Shown: positions 1-8,127 of the stretch, piece after piece | How the letters are laid out: each line of letters starts with the position of its first letter | How positions within the stretch are numbered: the stretch's first letter is position 1 | Source: Pseudomonadota bacterium | Lineage (GTDB): Bacteria > Pseudomonadota > Alphaproteobacteria > Sphingomonadales > Sphingomonadaceae | Length of the DNA stretch: 64,000 nt | Direction: 5' to 3' | Assembly (NCBI GenBank): GCA_023391375.1 | Contig: JAEWBB010000013.1 | Coordinates: 57,377 to 121,376, forward strand | Notes under the pieces: generated by a model | The model's input: the letters and a program-made list of their open reading frames with translations, nothing else | Told to the model about the DNA's origin: nothing | The model's database searches: none | Position numbers and translations under genes: made by a program

Positions 1-2
1 AG

Positions 3-212
3 CAGGCAGCGAGCGTCGGTAACGGCACCATGGTCGCGCTCGAAGCGAAGGACCATGCCCAGGTGGACAGGGTGTACGAGGTGGCGCTGGCCAACGGCGG
101 CACCTGCGAGGGCAAGCCGGGGGAGCGCTTCCCCGGTTTCTATGCCGCCTATTTCCGCGATCCCGACGGCAACAAGCTCAACATCCACAAGATGGACGCG
201 CCGGAGGGCTGA
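3..212 (+). CDS. VOC (glyoxalase-like) family protein, C-terminal part
   Basis: This is the 3' end of a gene that enters from the left edge; the frame is open from the first complete codon at base 3 to the TGA at 210-212. The visible part matches the last half of a vicinal-oxygen-chelate module, with an FYAAYFRDPDGNKL segment near the end, where small VOC dioxygenase/glyoxalase-like proteins carry a metal-binding acidic or histidine residue. The ATG at 30 lies inside the conserved domain, so it is not the true start. Substrate is unknown; the family covers glyoxalases, dioxygenases and antibiotic-binding proteins. Confidence 0.75.
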   Translation, partial: QAASVGNGTMVALEAKDHAQVDRVYEVALANGGTCEGKPGERFPGFYAAYFRDPDGNKLNIHKMDAPEG

Positions 213-233
213 CCCGCGCGCCGCTGACGAGAA

Positions 234-362
234 TCACTCGGCGTCGCGGGGCGATTCCTTTTCGGGGGCGACCGCCGGCTCGCGGCCCTGCGCCTTGCGG
301 CGCCTGAGGTTGTCGCGCAGCGCGGCGGCGAGCCGCTCTTCCTTGGTGGGAGTCTTGGCCAT
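234..362 (-). CDS. small basic hypothetical protein (42 aa)
   Basis: A short reading frame begins with ATG at 362 directly after a strong GGGGAGG Shine-Dalgarno sequence (about 363-370) and ends with TGA at 234. The peptide begins MAKTPTKEERLAAALRDNL and continues RRRKAQ, a helical, arginine/lysine-rich stretch with an acidic tail. I recall similar 40-60 residue proteins from sphingomonads, but no function is known to me. The strong ribosome binding site is the main support. It lies between the VOC gene and a tRNA gene, transcribed toward the VOC gene. Confidence 0.5.
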   Translation of the reverse strand: MAKTPTKEERLAAALRDNLRRRKAQGREPAVAPEKESPRDAE

Positions 363-454
363 GCCTCCCCGCTAAACTTTGCATGTCGCCACGCCAAGCG
401 CCTTGACGGGGCCGCGGGGGTCAGCCATAGGCCCGCCCGTCTTTCCGACATCAT

Positions 455-529
<75 letters not shown>

Positions 530-571
530 CCCTCTCAGCGAGACCATGCGGGGCATGGTCTGGCGAGAGGG
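530..571 (+). terminator. hairpin directly after tRNA-Thr
   Basis: Two stacked inverted repeats follow the CCA end: ccctctc/gagaggg outside and agaccatgc/gcatggtct inside, around a GGG loop. No clear T-run follows, so this may be a tRNA trailer/processing hairpin as much as a rho-independent terminator. Confidence 0.45.
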
Positions 572-664
572 TCCCCCGGATGGGGTGAAAGTCAGCCGCG
601 GCGCTCTTGCCCCTTCATCCGATAATCCTTGCACCCCGCGCGCCCTCGTCCCAACAGCTTGGCG

Positions 665-1669
665 ATGCGCTTTTTCTCCGACAATGCCGCGCCCGCCTGC
701 CCGCAGGTGATGGACGCCCTCGTCAAGGCCAACCGGCTCGACACCGCCTATGACGGCGACGAATGGTCGAAGCGGCTGGACGGCGCTTTTTCCGACCTGT
801 TCGGCCGCCCGGTCGAAACGCTGTGGGTGACCACCGGCACCGCCGCCAACTGCCTTGCGCTCGCCGCGCTGTGCGCGCCCGACGGTGCCATCGTCTGCCA
901 TAAGGACGCGCATATCGAGAATGACGAGGCGGGCGCGCCGGGCTTCTTCACCCACGGCGCCAAGCTGATGCTGGTCGACGGCGTCGGTGCCAAGGTGTCG
1001 CCCGCCGCGCTGGCCGCCGCCTGCGACCGGGTCCGCCTCGACGTCCACCAGGTTCAGCCGAGCGCGCTCAGCATCACCAACGCCACCGAATATGGCCTGA
1101 GCTACACGCCGGACGAACTCGCCGCGCTGGGCGACGAGGCGAAGCGCCGCGGGCTCGGTTTCCACGTCGACGGCGCGCGCTTCGCCAACGCCGTCGCTTT
1201 CACCGGCGCCGACGTTGCCGACCTGACCTGGCGCGCCGGGGTCGACGCGCTGTCGTTCGGATTCGTCAAGAACGGCGGGATGAGTGCGGAAGCGCTGGTG
1301 TTCTTCCGTCAAGGCCTGCGCGACCAGGTCGCCCGCCGCCGCAAGCGGGCCGGCCATTTGCTCAGCAAGGGCCGTTACCTCGCCGCTCAGATCCTCGCGA
1401 TGCTAGACGGCGACCTGTGGCGGGCCAACGGCGCCGCCGCCAACCGCGCCGCGGCCGCGCTGGCCGACGCCTGCGGTCCGGAACGGCTGGTGCTGCCGGT
1501 CGAGGCCAACGAGCTGTTCGTGCGCATGACCGCCGAAGAGGCGGCCGCGATCCGCGCGCAGGGCTTCGACTTCTACGACTGGTCGCCGGGCGAAGTGAGG
1601 CTGGTCACAAGCTGGGATCAGGACATGGCGGCGGTCGACAAGCTGGCCGCCGCGATCCGCGCGCTATGA
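665..1669 (+). CDS. threonine aldolase family PLP enzyme (beta-eliminating lyase fold)
   Basis: Probable low-specificity L-threonine aldolase, which cleaves L-threonine or allo-threonine to glycine and acetaldehyde in the cytoplasm using pyridoxal phosphate. About 334 residues, normal for the family. The N-terminus MRFFSDNAAP matches the family start, so I choose ATG 665 over the upstream in-frame TTG at 629. HVDGAR (about residues 167-172) holds the aspartate that contacts the PLP ring nitrogen, and SFGFVKNGG (about 197-205) contains the lysine expected to form the Schiff base. The stop overlaps the start of the exporter gene (ATGA), so the two are translationally coupled. Substrate preference cannot be read from sequence. 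Confidence 0.85.
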   Translation: MRFFSDNAAPACPQVMDALVKANRLDTAYDGDEWSKRLDGAFSDLFGRPVETLWVTTGTAANCLALAALCAPDGAIVCHKDAHIENDEAGAPGFFTHGAKLMLVDGVGAKVSPAALAAACDRVRLDVHQVQPSALSITNATEYGLSYTPDELAALGDEAKRRGLGFHVDGARFANAVAFTGADVADLTWRAGVDALSFGFVKNGGMSAEALVFFRQGLRDQVARRRKRAGHLLSKGRYLAAQILAMLDGDLWRANGAAANRAAAALADACGPERLVLPVEANELFVRMTAEEAAAIRAQGFDFYDWSPGEVRLVTSWDQDMAAVDKLAAAIRAL

Positions 1670-2619
1670 GCCGCACGGCGCACGAAGCGCCGATCGACGC
1701 GTCGGTCCTCGTCCCCTTCACCATCTTCACCATCGTGTGGAGTTCGACCTGGATCGTCATCCGCGACCAGCTGGGCGTGGTCGCCCCGCAATGGTCGGTC
1801 GCCTACCGCTTCCTCCTCGCCGCCGCGGGCATGGCAGTCGTCGCGAAGTTGCAGGGCCATTCGCTGCGGCCGACGCGCGCGCTGCTCATCCCTGCCGCGG
1901 TGATCGGGCTCAGCCAGTTCTCGATGAACTTCAACAGTGTCTACCTCGCCGAGCGGTTCATCACCTCGGGCGTGGTGGCGACGGTGTTCGCGCTGCTGCT
2001 GATCCCCAACAGCCTGATGGCCTGGGCCTTCCTCGGCCAGAAGCCGAACCGCCGTTTCTTCATCGCCGCGCTGGTTGCCGCCAGCGGGATCGCCCTGCTG
2101 TTCGTCCACGAACTGCGCGCCGCGCCGCCGGCCGACACGCGCGGCGTCCTGACCGGCCTGTTCTTCACCTTCACCGGGCTGATGGGCGCGTCGATCGCCA
2201 ACGTCTACCAGGCCGGCGAGCGGTCCAAGGCCCACCCCCTGCCCGTCCTGCTGACCTGGTCGATGGCCCTCGGCGCAGCGGTCGATGTCGTGCTGGCACT
2301 CGGCGTCGCGGGTGCACCGACGTTCGACCCGCGCCCGGGCTATTGGCTCGGCCTGCTCTACCTTGCGCTCGCCGCCTCGGTGCTGTGCTTCAGCCTCTAT
2401 TTCCCGGTGGTCCGCAAGATCGGGCCGGGCCGCGCCGCCTATTCCAGCGTCATCGTCCCGTTCATCGCCATGACCCTGTCGACCCTGTTCGAAGGCTATC
2501 GCTGGAACCCGGTGGCGATCGCCGGCGGGGTGCTAGCCATCGGCGGAATGATGCTGGCGCTCGGCGGACGGCGGAAGAAGGGCGAGCCTGAACTTGTAGC
2601 GGGGCCCGACGCTGCCTAG
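1666..2619 (+). CDS. EamA/DMT-superfamily membrane exporter
   Basis: A 317-residue protein made almost entirely of hydrophobic segments, consistent with ten transmembrane helices arranged as two EamA repeats, typical of drug/metabolite transporters such as RhtA or YdcZ-type exporters. The start at 1666 overlaps the stop of the threonine aldolase gene. The frame is open further upstream inside that gene, but the upstream residues are arginine-rich and unlike a transporter, so that extension is not real. Coupling to an aldolase suggests export of an amino acid or related metabolite; this is inference. The C-terminal tail is short and basic (GGRRKKGEPE). Confidence 0.85.
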   Translation: MSRTAHEAPIDASVLVPFTIFTIVWSSTWIVIRDQLGVVAPQWSVAYRFLLAAAGMAVVAKLQGHSLRPTRALLIPAAVIGLSQFSMNFNSVYLAERFITSGVVATVFALLLIPNSLMAWAFLGQKPNRRFFIAALVAASGIALLFVHELRAAPPADTRGVLTGLFFTFTGLMGASIANVYQAGERSKAHPLPVLLTWSMALGAAVDVVLALGVAGAPTFDPRPGYWLGLLYLALAASVLCFSLYFPVVRKIGPGRAAYSSVIVPFIAMTLSTLFEGYRWNPVAIAGGVLAIGGMMLALGGRRKKGEPELVAGPDAA

Positions 2620-2629
2620 GTCGGTGGCC

Positions 2630-5227
2630 ATGGACGCACGCACCAACCCCGAAGCCCCGCCTTCCCCCGAACATGTCGCCATCCACCGCAAGGACTACCG
2701 CGCCCCCGACTGGTGGGTGCGCGAGGTGGCGCTCGACGTCGACCTCGATCCGGCAAAGACCCGCGTCCGCGCCGCGCTGAAGGTCGAGCGCAATGGCGAC
2801 CATGACCGGCCGGTGCGGCTCGCCGGCGACGGGCTGACCCCTCTCGCCGTCCGCGTCGACGGCGGGGAGGCGCCATGGGCGATGCAGAACAGCGACCTGT
2901 TCATCGAGGTGGCCGCTTCGTCCGCCACGATCGAGACCGAGGTCGAGATTTCGCCCGAGAATAATTCGCACCTGATGGGGCTCTACGCCTCGGGCGGCCT
3001 GCTGTGCACCCAGTGCGAGAGCGAGGGTTTTCGCCGCATCACCTTCCACCCCGACCGGCCGGACGTGCTGGGCACCTACAAGGTGCGGATGAAGGCGGAC
3101 AAGGCGCGCTATCCGGTGCTGCTGGCCAACGGCAACCTCGTGGCCAGCGGCGACAATGACGACGGCAGCCACTGGGCCGAATGGCACGACCCATTCCCCA
3201 AGCCGTCCTACCTGTTCGCGATGGTCGCCGGCGACCTCGCCTGCAACCGCGATACGTTCACAACCATGAGCGGCCGCGAGGTCGAGCTGGGCATCTGGGT
3301 GCGTGAAAAAGACCTGCCGCGCACCGCGCACGCGATGGCCAGCCTGAAGCAGGCGATGGCGTGGGACGAACAGACCTACGGCCGCGAATATGACCTCGAC
3401 CTGTTCAACATCGTCGCGGTCGACGATTTCAACTTCGGCGCGATGGAGAACAAGGGCCTCAACGTTTTCAACTCGCGCTACATCCTGGCCGACACCGAGA
3501 CCGCGACCGACGCCGATTTCGACAATATCGCCGGGGTCGTCGCGCACGAATATTTCCACAACTGGTCGGGCAACCGCGTCACCTGCCGCGACTGGTTCCA
3601 GCTGAGCCTCAAGGAAGGCTTCACCGTCTTTCGCGACCAGAGCTTTTCCGCCGACATCGGCAGCGAGGCGGTCAAGCGGATCGACGATGTCCGCCTGCTC
3701 CGCGCCGCGCAATTCCCGGAGGACAGCGGCCCGCTGGCCCACCCGGTGCGCCCCGACAGCTATATCGAGATCACCAACTTCTACACCGCGACCGTCTACA
3801 ACAAGGGCGCCGAAGTCATTCGCATGATGAAGGCGATCCTCGGCGCGGACGGCTTCCGCAAGGGTTCGGATCTCTACTTCGACCGGCACGACGGCGAAGC
3901 GGCGACCTGCGACGATTTCGTCGCCGCGATGCAGGACGCGACCGGCACCGACCTGACCGATTTCAAGCGCTGGTACGAAACCGCGGGCACGCCGCACGTG
4001 GAGGCGCGGCTGGAGCATGACGGGGCGAGCGGAACGGCGACGCTGCACCTCAGGCAGCACACGCCCGACACGCCGGGCCAGACGAACAAGCCGGCGCTGG
4101 TCCTGCCGCTACGCACCGCCCTGTTCGGCCGCGACAGCGGCGAGCGGCTGAGCGAAGAGCGGCTGATCCTTTTCGACAAGGCCGAGGACAGCGTGACGTT
4201 CGACAACGTCACCGAAGCCCCGCTGCTCTCGATCAACCGCGGCTTTTCCGCCCCGGTGGTGGTAGAGGCGGCGCGCGCCGCGGGCGAGCTCGAACGACTG
4301 GCCGAAATCGACGACGATCCCTTCGCCCGTTTCGAGGCGGGCCAGGACATGATGATGCGCGCGCTGCTGGCCGGCGCGAAGGGCGAGGCGATGGACCTCG
4401 ATCCCGTCGTCGCCGCGATGGGCGCGACCCTGCGCTCCAACGCGCTCGACCCGGCGTTCAAGGCCGAGGCGCTGATGGTGCCGGGCGAAGGCATCATCGC
4501 CGAGCGGCTGCCGAAAGCCGACCCCATGGCGATCCACGCCGCGCGCGATGCGCTGCGGGCCGCCGCCGGGACCGCGCTGGCCGACGAGCTGGTCGCGGCG
4601 CATGCCGACGTCACGCCGGGCGACGACCTGTCGAGCGAAGCGAAGGGGCGGCGCAAGCTGCGCACGGTCGCGCTCGGCCTGCTCGCCGCCGCCGACAAGC
4701 CGCGTGCGGCGTCGCTGGCCAAGGCGCAGTACGACGCCGCCGACAACATGACCGACCGGCAGGGGGCATTGGGCGCGCTGGCGATCATCGGCGGCGCGGA
4801 CGCCGAGGCGGCCTTCGCCGACTTCTACGACCGCTTCCAGGGCGACACGCTGGTGATCGACAAGTGGTTCGCGCTGCAGGCGACCGCGACCCGCGACGAT
4901 ACGCTCGACCGGGTCGAGGCGCTGCTCGGCCATGCCGATTTCACTTATACCAACCCCAACCGCCTGCGCTCGGTCGCGGCGTTCGCCGGCAACCCCTACG
5001 TCCTCCATTCGGAAGGCGGCCGCGGCTACCGGCTGCTCGGCAAGCTGGTCACCGAGGCCGACAGGCTCAACCCGCAAGTCGCGGCGCGCATGGTCCCGCC
5101 ACTCGGCCGCTGGCGCCGGCTGGTCGAGCCCTATGCGTCGGGCATGAAGGCCGAACTGGAACGCATCCTCGCCACCCCCGGCCTCAGCAAGGACGTATTC
5201 GAACAGGTGTCGAAGAGTCTTGCTTGA
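2630..5227 (+). CDS. pepN: aminopeptidase N (M1 family)
   Basis: Zinc metallopeptidase of about 865 residues that removes N-terminal amino acids from peptides in the cytoplasm. Diagnostic motifs are present: GAMENKG near residue 268, and the zinc site HEYFHNWSGN near residue 305 followed by LKEG, which supplies the third zinc ligand. The length matches the E. coli PepN type (about 870), including the long alpha-helical C-terminal domain. ATG 2630 is preferred; a GTG two codons earlier (2624) is also in frame. Only ten bases separate it from the exporter stop, so it may be cotranscribed with the aldolase/exporter pair. Confidence 0.95.
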   Translation: MDARTNPEAPPSPEHVAIHRKDYRAPDWWVREVALDVDLDPAKTRVRAALKVERNGDHDRPVRLAGDGLTPLAVRVDGGEAPWAMQNSDLFIEVAASSATIETEVEISPENNSHLMGLYASGGLLCTQCESEGFRRITFHPDRPDVLGTYKVRMKADKARYPVLLANGNLVASGDNDDGSHWAEWHDPFPKPSYLFAMVAGDLACNRDTFTTMSGREVELGIWVREKDLPRTAHAMASLKQAMAWDEQTYGREYDLDLFNIVAVDDFNFGAMENKGLNVFNSRYILADTETATDADFDNIAGVVAHEYFHNWSGNRVTCRDWFQLSLKEGFTVFRDQSFSADIGSEAVKRIDDVRLLRAAQFPEDSGPLAHPVRPDSYIEITNFYTATVYNKGAEVIRMMKAILGADGFRKGSDLYFDRHDGEAATCDDFVAAMQDATGTDLTDFKRWYETAGTPHVEARLEHDGASGTATLHLRQHTPDTPGQTNKPALVLPLRTALFGRDSGERLSEERLILFDKAEDSVTFDNVTEAPLLSINRGFSAPVVVEAARAAGELERLAEIDDDPFARFEAGQDMMMRALLAGAKGEAMDLDPVVAAMGATLRSNALDPAFKAEALMVPGEGIIAERLPKADPMAIHAARDALRAAAGTALADELVAAHADVTPGDDLSSEAKGRRKLRTVALGLLAAADKPRAASLAKAQYDAADNMTDRQGALGALAIIGGADAEAAFADFYDRFQGDTLVIDKWFALQATATRDDTLDRVEALLGHADFTYTNPNRLRSVAAFAGNPYVLHSEGGRGYRLLGKLVTEADRLNPQVAARMVPPLGRWRRLVEPYASGMKAELERILATPGLSKDVFEQVSKSLA

Positions 5228-5231
5228 TCGT

Positions 5232-5256
5232 CAGCTAAGGGTGGGAAGCGGATGTT
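5232..5256. repeat. dispersed sphingomonad-type short repeat, copy 1
   Basis: The sequence cagctaagggtgggaagcgg, continuing to 5256, is about 80% identical to copy 2 at 5423. Its reverse complement resembles the TGTCCGCTTnCnACCC half of the palindromic copy at 12150. Confidence 0.5.
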
Positions 5257-5422
5257 CCGCGTGTAAGCTTATACTGGCATTGCAGGATGTCGGTCACAGC
5301 GCGCTGGGACTGCGGTACGGGAGGCGATCTGTGAATTTAAATCCGATCGGTATTTTGCTTGCCGCAGTGTGTATGCCGATATTTGATGCGCAAGCTATGA
5401 TGGGGATGGCGGTTCATCGATC

Positions 5423-5447
5423 CAGCTAAGAGTCGGAATCGGACTTT
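5423..5447. repeat. dispersed sphingomonad-type short repeat, copy 2
   Basis: The sequence cagctaagagtcggaatcgg, continuing to 5447, aligns with copy 1 without gaps. It lies 21 bases upstream of the small membrane protein gene. Confidence 0.5.
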
Positions 5448-5468
5448 CTGGTCATCTTCAAACAGCTC

Positions 5469-5651
5469 ATGACTCAGCGTCCCTTCACTGCAAGGTACAA
5501 GTGGCTTTTCTGCTTGAGCATTCTGCTAGTTGCAGCTTCGATAACGCAATCTGACCTCTTGTTGACAATATTCATCCTAGGTCTCTTAGCGTACACCCTA
5601 CATGTTGGTCTCTTAGTCTGGGACCGGATTGTTCGCGGGAAGCCGGTCTAG
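5469..5651 (+). CDS. small two-helix membrane protein, hypothetical
   Basis: Sixty residues starting MTQRPFTARYKWL with two strongly hydrophobic segments (about residues 13-28 and 30-50) and a basic end (RIVRGKPV), giving a plausible helical hairpin in the inner membrane. No family is recognised. The gene lies in an A/T-richer pocket between pepN and the Mla operon, flanked by short dispersed repeats, which suggests acquired or fast-evolving DNA. No convincing ribosome binding site precedes the ATG, so confidence is moderate. Confidence 0.4.
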   Translation: MTQRPFTARYKWLFCLSILLVAASITQSDLLLTIFILGLLAYTLHVGLLVWDRIVRGKPV

Positions 5652-5718
5652 CCATTCACAATGTTGTCGCGCTCTGAGCAGGCGCGGTCCGAGGTCACCG
5701 AGAAGCTGAGGCTTCGCA

Positions 5719-5746
5719 GTGTCCGCCTTGGGTCGTAATCAGACCT
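5719..5746. repeat. dispersed sphingomonad-type short repeat, copy 3
   Basis: Reads gtgtccgccttgggtcgtaa, then tcagacct. Its reverse complement matches the TGTCCGCTAACGACCC type of copy 4 at 11879. It touches the stop codon of the Mla lipoprotein gene. Confidence 0.45.
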
Positions 5747-6332
5747 ATCCGCCGATCCAGCCGGCGACCTGGGTCGCGACCTGGTTGGCGGCGGCGTTGA
5801 GTGCCGGGCCGACCGTGTTGGCGGTGCCGTCGGCCCGGACTTTCGCCTCGAACCGGCGGGTTTCGACGCGGGTGCCGCCGGCGGTCGACAGCGCGCCGTC
5901 GTAGCGCACGACCACGGCCTGTTCCTGTGCATCGAAGCCGAAGCGGCTCAGCGTGCCGGTCAGCTTGAGGCCGGGATCGAGGCTCGCCTGCTTCGGATCG
6001 AGGACGACGCGGTTGGTGGTTCGCATCACTGTTTCCTGGACCAGGTCTTGGAACAGCCGGTCGGGGCTTTCGACCCACTGCAAATCCTTGATGTAGGCGA
6101 TCGCGGTCGGGCCGGCTTGGGCCGGGACGCGGGTCGTCGCCAGTTCCTTGGGCACCACCGGCACGTCGATGGTGATCGCCTGCCCGGCCTCGGCGCTGCG
6201 CACCGTCTGCGCGCTGGGCGGGGCGGACGAGGTCAGGGTTAGCAGCGTCGGCGGCACCTTCTTCCCGCCGCCGAGGCAGGCGGTGAGGGCCAGCGCGCCG
6301 AGCGCAATCGTGACGAGGCGGGTGATACGCAT
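5745..6332 (-). CDS. ABC transport auxiliary lipoprotein (PqiC-like) of the Mla operon
   Basis: A 195-residue predicted lipoprotein. The signal peptide MRITRLVTIALGALALTAC ends in a lipobox with Cys19, followed by a soluble domain of the ABC-type auxiliary lipoprotein family (PqiC/DUF330-like). Such proteins sit in the periplasm on the outer membrane and receive or stabilise the MCE bridge in lipid transport. It is the last of four minus-strand genes in the order permease, ATPase, MCE protein, lipoprotein. Its ATG overlaps the stop of the MCE gene by one base, supporting a single transcript. A dispersed repeat abuts its stop codon. Confidence 0.85.
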   Translation of the reverse strand: MRITRLVTIALGALALTACLGGGKKVPPTLLTLTSSAPPSAQTVRSAEAGQAITIDVPVVPKELATTRVPAQAGPTAIAYIKDLQWVESPDRLFQDLVQETVMRTTNRVVLDPKQASLDPGLKLTGTLSRFGFDAQEQAVVVRYDGALSTAGGTRVETRRFEAKVRADGTANTVGPALNAAANQVATQVAGWIGG

Positions 6333-7285
6333 CAGCGGGCCTTTCCGGGCTTGTAGTCGGGCAGCTTCTCGGGGCCGATCGCGCCCTTGATCCCATCGTT
6401 GTTCAACCGGTCGCTGAAGCCCTTGAGGCTTTCGCTCAGCTCGCGCAGGTCGCGGACCAGCTTGTTGGCCTCGGGAAGCGTCGACTTGGAGAAGTTCTGG
6501 ATACCCGGCCGCGCATCGGCGATCGCGGCGTCCATGTTGTCGGCGGCCGACTGGACCGAGGCGATCGCCTTTTGCAGGTCCTGCATCGCTGGCTGGGCAT
6601 TGTCCTTCAGGATGACGTTGGTGGTGTCGGCGACCTGGCCCCAGCGTTCCGCCGCGATTCCGGCCTGGCGGGCGGCGATGCGGGCGTCGCCGATCGCGTC
6701 GGCCAGCTCGGGCGCGCGCTCGGCCAGCACCTTGGTGGTGACGTCGACATTCTCGAGGATGTCGGCGACCGCGTTCTGGTTCTTGTCGCTCAAGAGCTCC
6801 GTCAGCCGCTCGGTCAGGCGCTGGATGCGGTCGAGCAGTTCCGGCGCGCTATTCAGCAGCGCGCCGAGCCCGCCCGAGGTCGACGGGATGACCGGGCAGC
6901 CCTGCGGACCCATCTGGGTGATCGGGGCCGAGCCCTTGACCGCGCCGTCGAGCTGAATTTCGCTGACGCCGGTGAAGCCGACGCCCTTGATCTGGGCCGT
7001 CGTGCCCTGCAGCACCGGGGTGTCGGCATCGACCTCGATCCGCACCCAGACGAATTCGGGGCGGTCGGGAAGCAGGCTGATGTCCTTGATCTCGCCCACC
7101 GGCACGCCGGAGAAGCTGACCGCGCTGCCCTTGTTGAGGCCGCCGACCCCCTGGCTGAAATAAATGTCGAAGCAGCGCGACGCCTTGTTCGACAGGCCCG
7201 CCAGCCAGACGACGAAGACGAGGAGTCCCGCGAGCAGCAGCAGCACGACGGTGCCCACCAGCACATGGTTCGAACGCGTTTCCAT
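6332..7285 (-). CDS. mlaD: MCE-domain substrate-binding protein of lipid ABC transporter (MlaD-like)
   Basis: 317 residues. A single N-terminal transmembrane helix (about residues 7-30) is followed by an MCE domain (about 40-125) with the SGVPVGEI motif, then a long, mostly helical C-terminal half (about 145-300). MCE proteins form a hexameric ring in the periplasm that passes phospholipids between inner and outer membranes. The C-terminal helical extension is longer than in E. coli MlaD (183 aa) and resembles the alphaproteobacterial/plastid TGD2-like type. Start and stop are both ATGA-coupled to the neighbouring genes. Confidence 0.9.
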   Translation of the reverse strand: METRSNHVLVGTVVLLLLAGLLVFVVWLAGLSNKASRCFDIYFSQGVGGLNKGSAVSFSGVPVGEIKDISLLPDRPEFVWVRIEVDADTPVLQGTTAQIKGVGFTGVSEIQLDGAVKGSAPITQMGPQGCPVIPSTSGGLGALLNSAPELLDRIQRLTERLTELLSDKNQNAVADILENVDVTTKVLAERAPELADAIGDARIAARQAGIAAERWGQVADTTNVILKDNAQPAMQDLQKAIASVQSAADNMDAAIADARPGIQNFSKSTLPEANKLVRDLRELSESLKGFSDRLNNDGIKGAIGPEKLPDYKPGKAR

Positions 7286-8127
7286 CAGCTCTTCCGATGC
7301 CCCTCATCCCTGGGAGCGGCAGCGCGCCCCCGCGGACCGTTGAAATATTCCTGGATCCAAGGATGATCCAGCGCGAGCAACTCATCAATGGTTCCGACCG
7401 CGACGACTTTATGGTCGCTCAGCACCGCCACCCGGTCGCAGATCGCGTAGAGCGAGTCGAGGTCGTGGGTGATCAGGAACACGGTCAGGTTGAGCTGTTC
7501 CTTGAGCGACTTGATCAGCTCGTCGAAGCCGGCCGCGCCGATCGGGTCGAGGCCGGCGGTCGGCTCGTCGAGGAACAGCAGTTCCGGGTCGAGCGCCAGC
7601 GCGCGGGCGAGGCCGGCGCGCTTGCGCATGCCGCCCGACAGCTCGCTGGGATACTTCGGGCCGGCATTGTCGGCGAGGCCCGACATGGCGATCTTGTAGC
7701 TCGCGATCTCGTCCAGCAGCGGCGGCTGGATGAACGGGAAATATTCCCGGATCGGCACCTCGACGTTCTCGGCCACGGTGAGCGTCGAGAACAGCGCGCC
7801 GTTCTGGAACAGGATGCCCCAGCGGCGGCGGATGTTCTTGGCCTCGACATCGTCGCGACCGATCATGTTCTCGCCCAGCACCTCGACCTCGCCCGCCTCG
7901 GGCGTCTGGAGGCCGATGATCGAGCGCATCAGCACCGACTTGCCGGTGCCCGACCCGCCGACCACGCCGAGGATCTCGCCGCGCTTGACGTCGAGGTCGA
8001 GGTCTTCGTGGATCAGCTGGTCGCCGAAGCTGTTCTTGAGCCCGCGCACGCGAATGACGACGTCGTTCCGGCCGTCGCCGTCGCGGTCGATATGCCGCTC
8101 TTCGCCCTGGGTGACGCCCTGGCTCAT
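7285..8127 (-). CDS. mlaF: ABC transporter ATPase, lipid (Mla) type
   Basis: 280 residues. Walker A GGSGTGKS at about 57-64, ABC signature LSGGMRKR near 160 and Walker B LLFLDEPTAGLDP near 180 define an ABC ATPase of the MlaF subgroup, which typically has the GGMRKR form. It powers phospholipid transport through the MlaE permease encoded just upstream. The start at 8127 overlaps the permease stop (ATGA). The frame stays open upstream inside the permease gene, but only the downstream part is ABC-like. An acidic 20-residue N-terminal tail precedes the domain. Confidence 0.92.
   Translation of the reverse strand: MSQGVTQGEERHIDRDGDGRNDVVIRVRGLKNSFGDQLIHEDLDLDVKRGEILGVVGGSGTGKSVLMRSIIGLQTPEAGEVEVLGENMIGRDDVEAKNIRRRWGILFQNGALFSTLTVAENVEVPIREYFPFIQPPLLDEIASYKIAMSGLADNAGPKYPSELSGGMRKRAGLARALALDPELLFLDEPTAGLDPIGAAGFDELIKSLKEQLNLTVFLITHDLDSLYAICDRVAVLSDHKVVAVGTIDELLALDHPWIQEYFNGPRGRAAAPRDEGHRKS

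Larger units (their letters stand above)
5228..5468 (+). other. A/T-richer intergenic stretch with two related short repeats and a doubtful mini-ORF
   Basis: This stretch after pepN is clearly lower in GC than its neighbours. It contains two 25-base elements of the same repeat family (5232-5256 and 5423-5447). Between them a GTG at 5332, preceded by a GGGAGG at about 5321, opens a 32-residue hydrophobic frame ending at 5430 (VNLNPIGILLAAV...). I cannot decide whether it is translated. Confidence 0.4.

Noticed and set aside
2462..4060. A 532-residue minus-strand frame opposite aminopeptidase N
   Set aside because: An antisense shadow of pepN; it also runs past the pepN start into the EamA gene and matches nothing recognisable.
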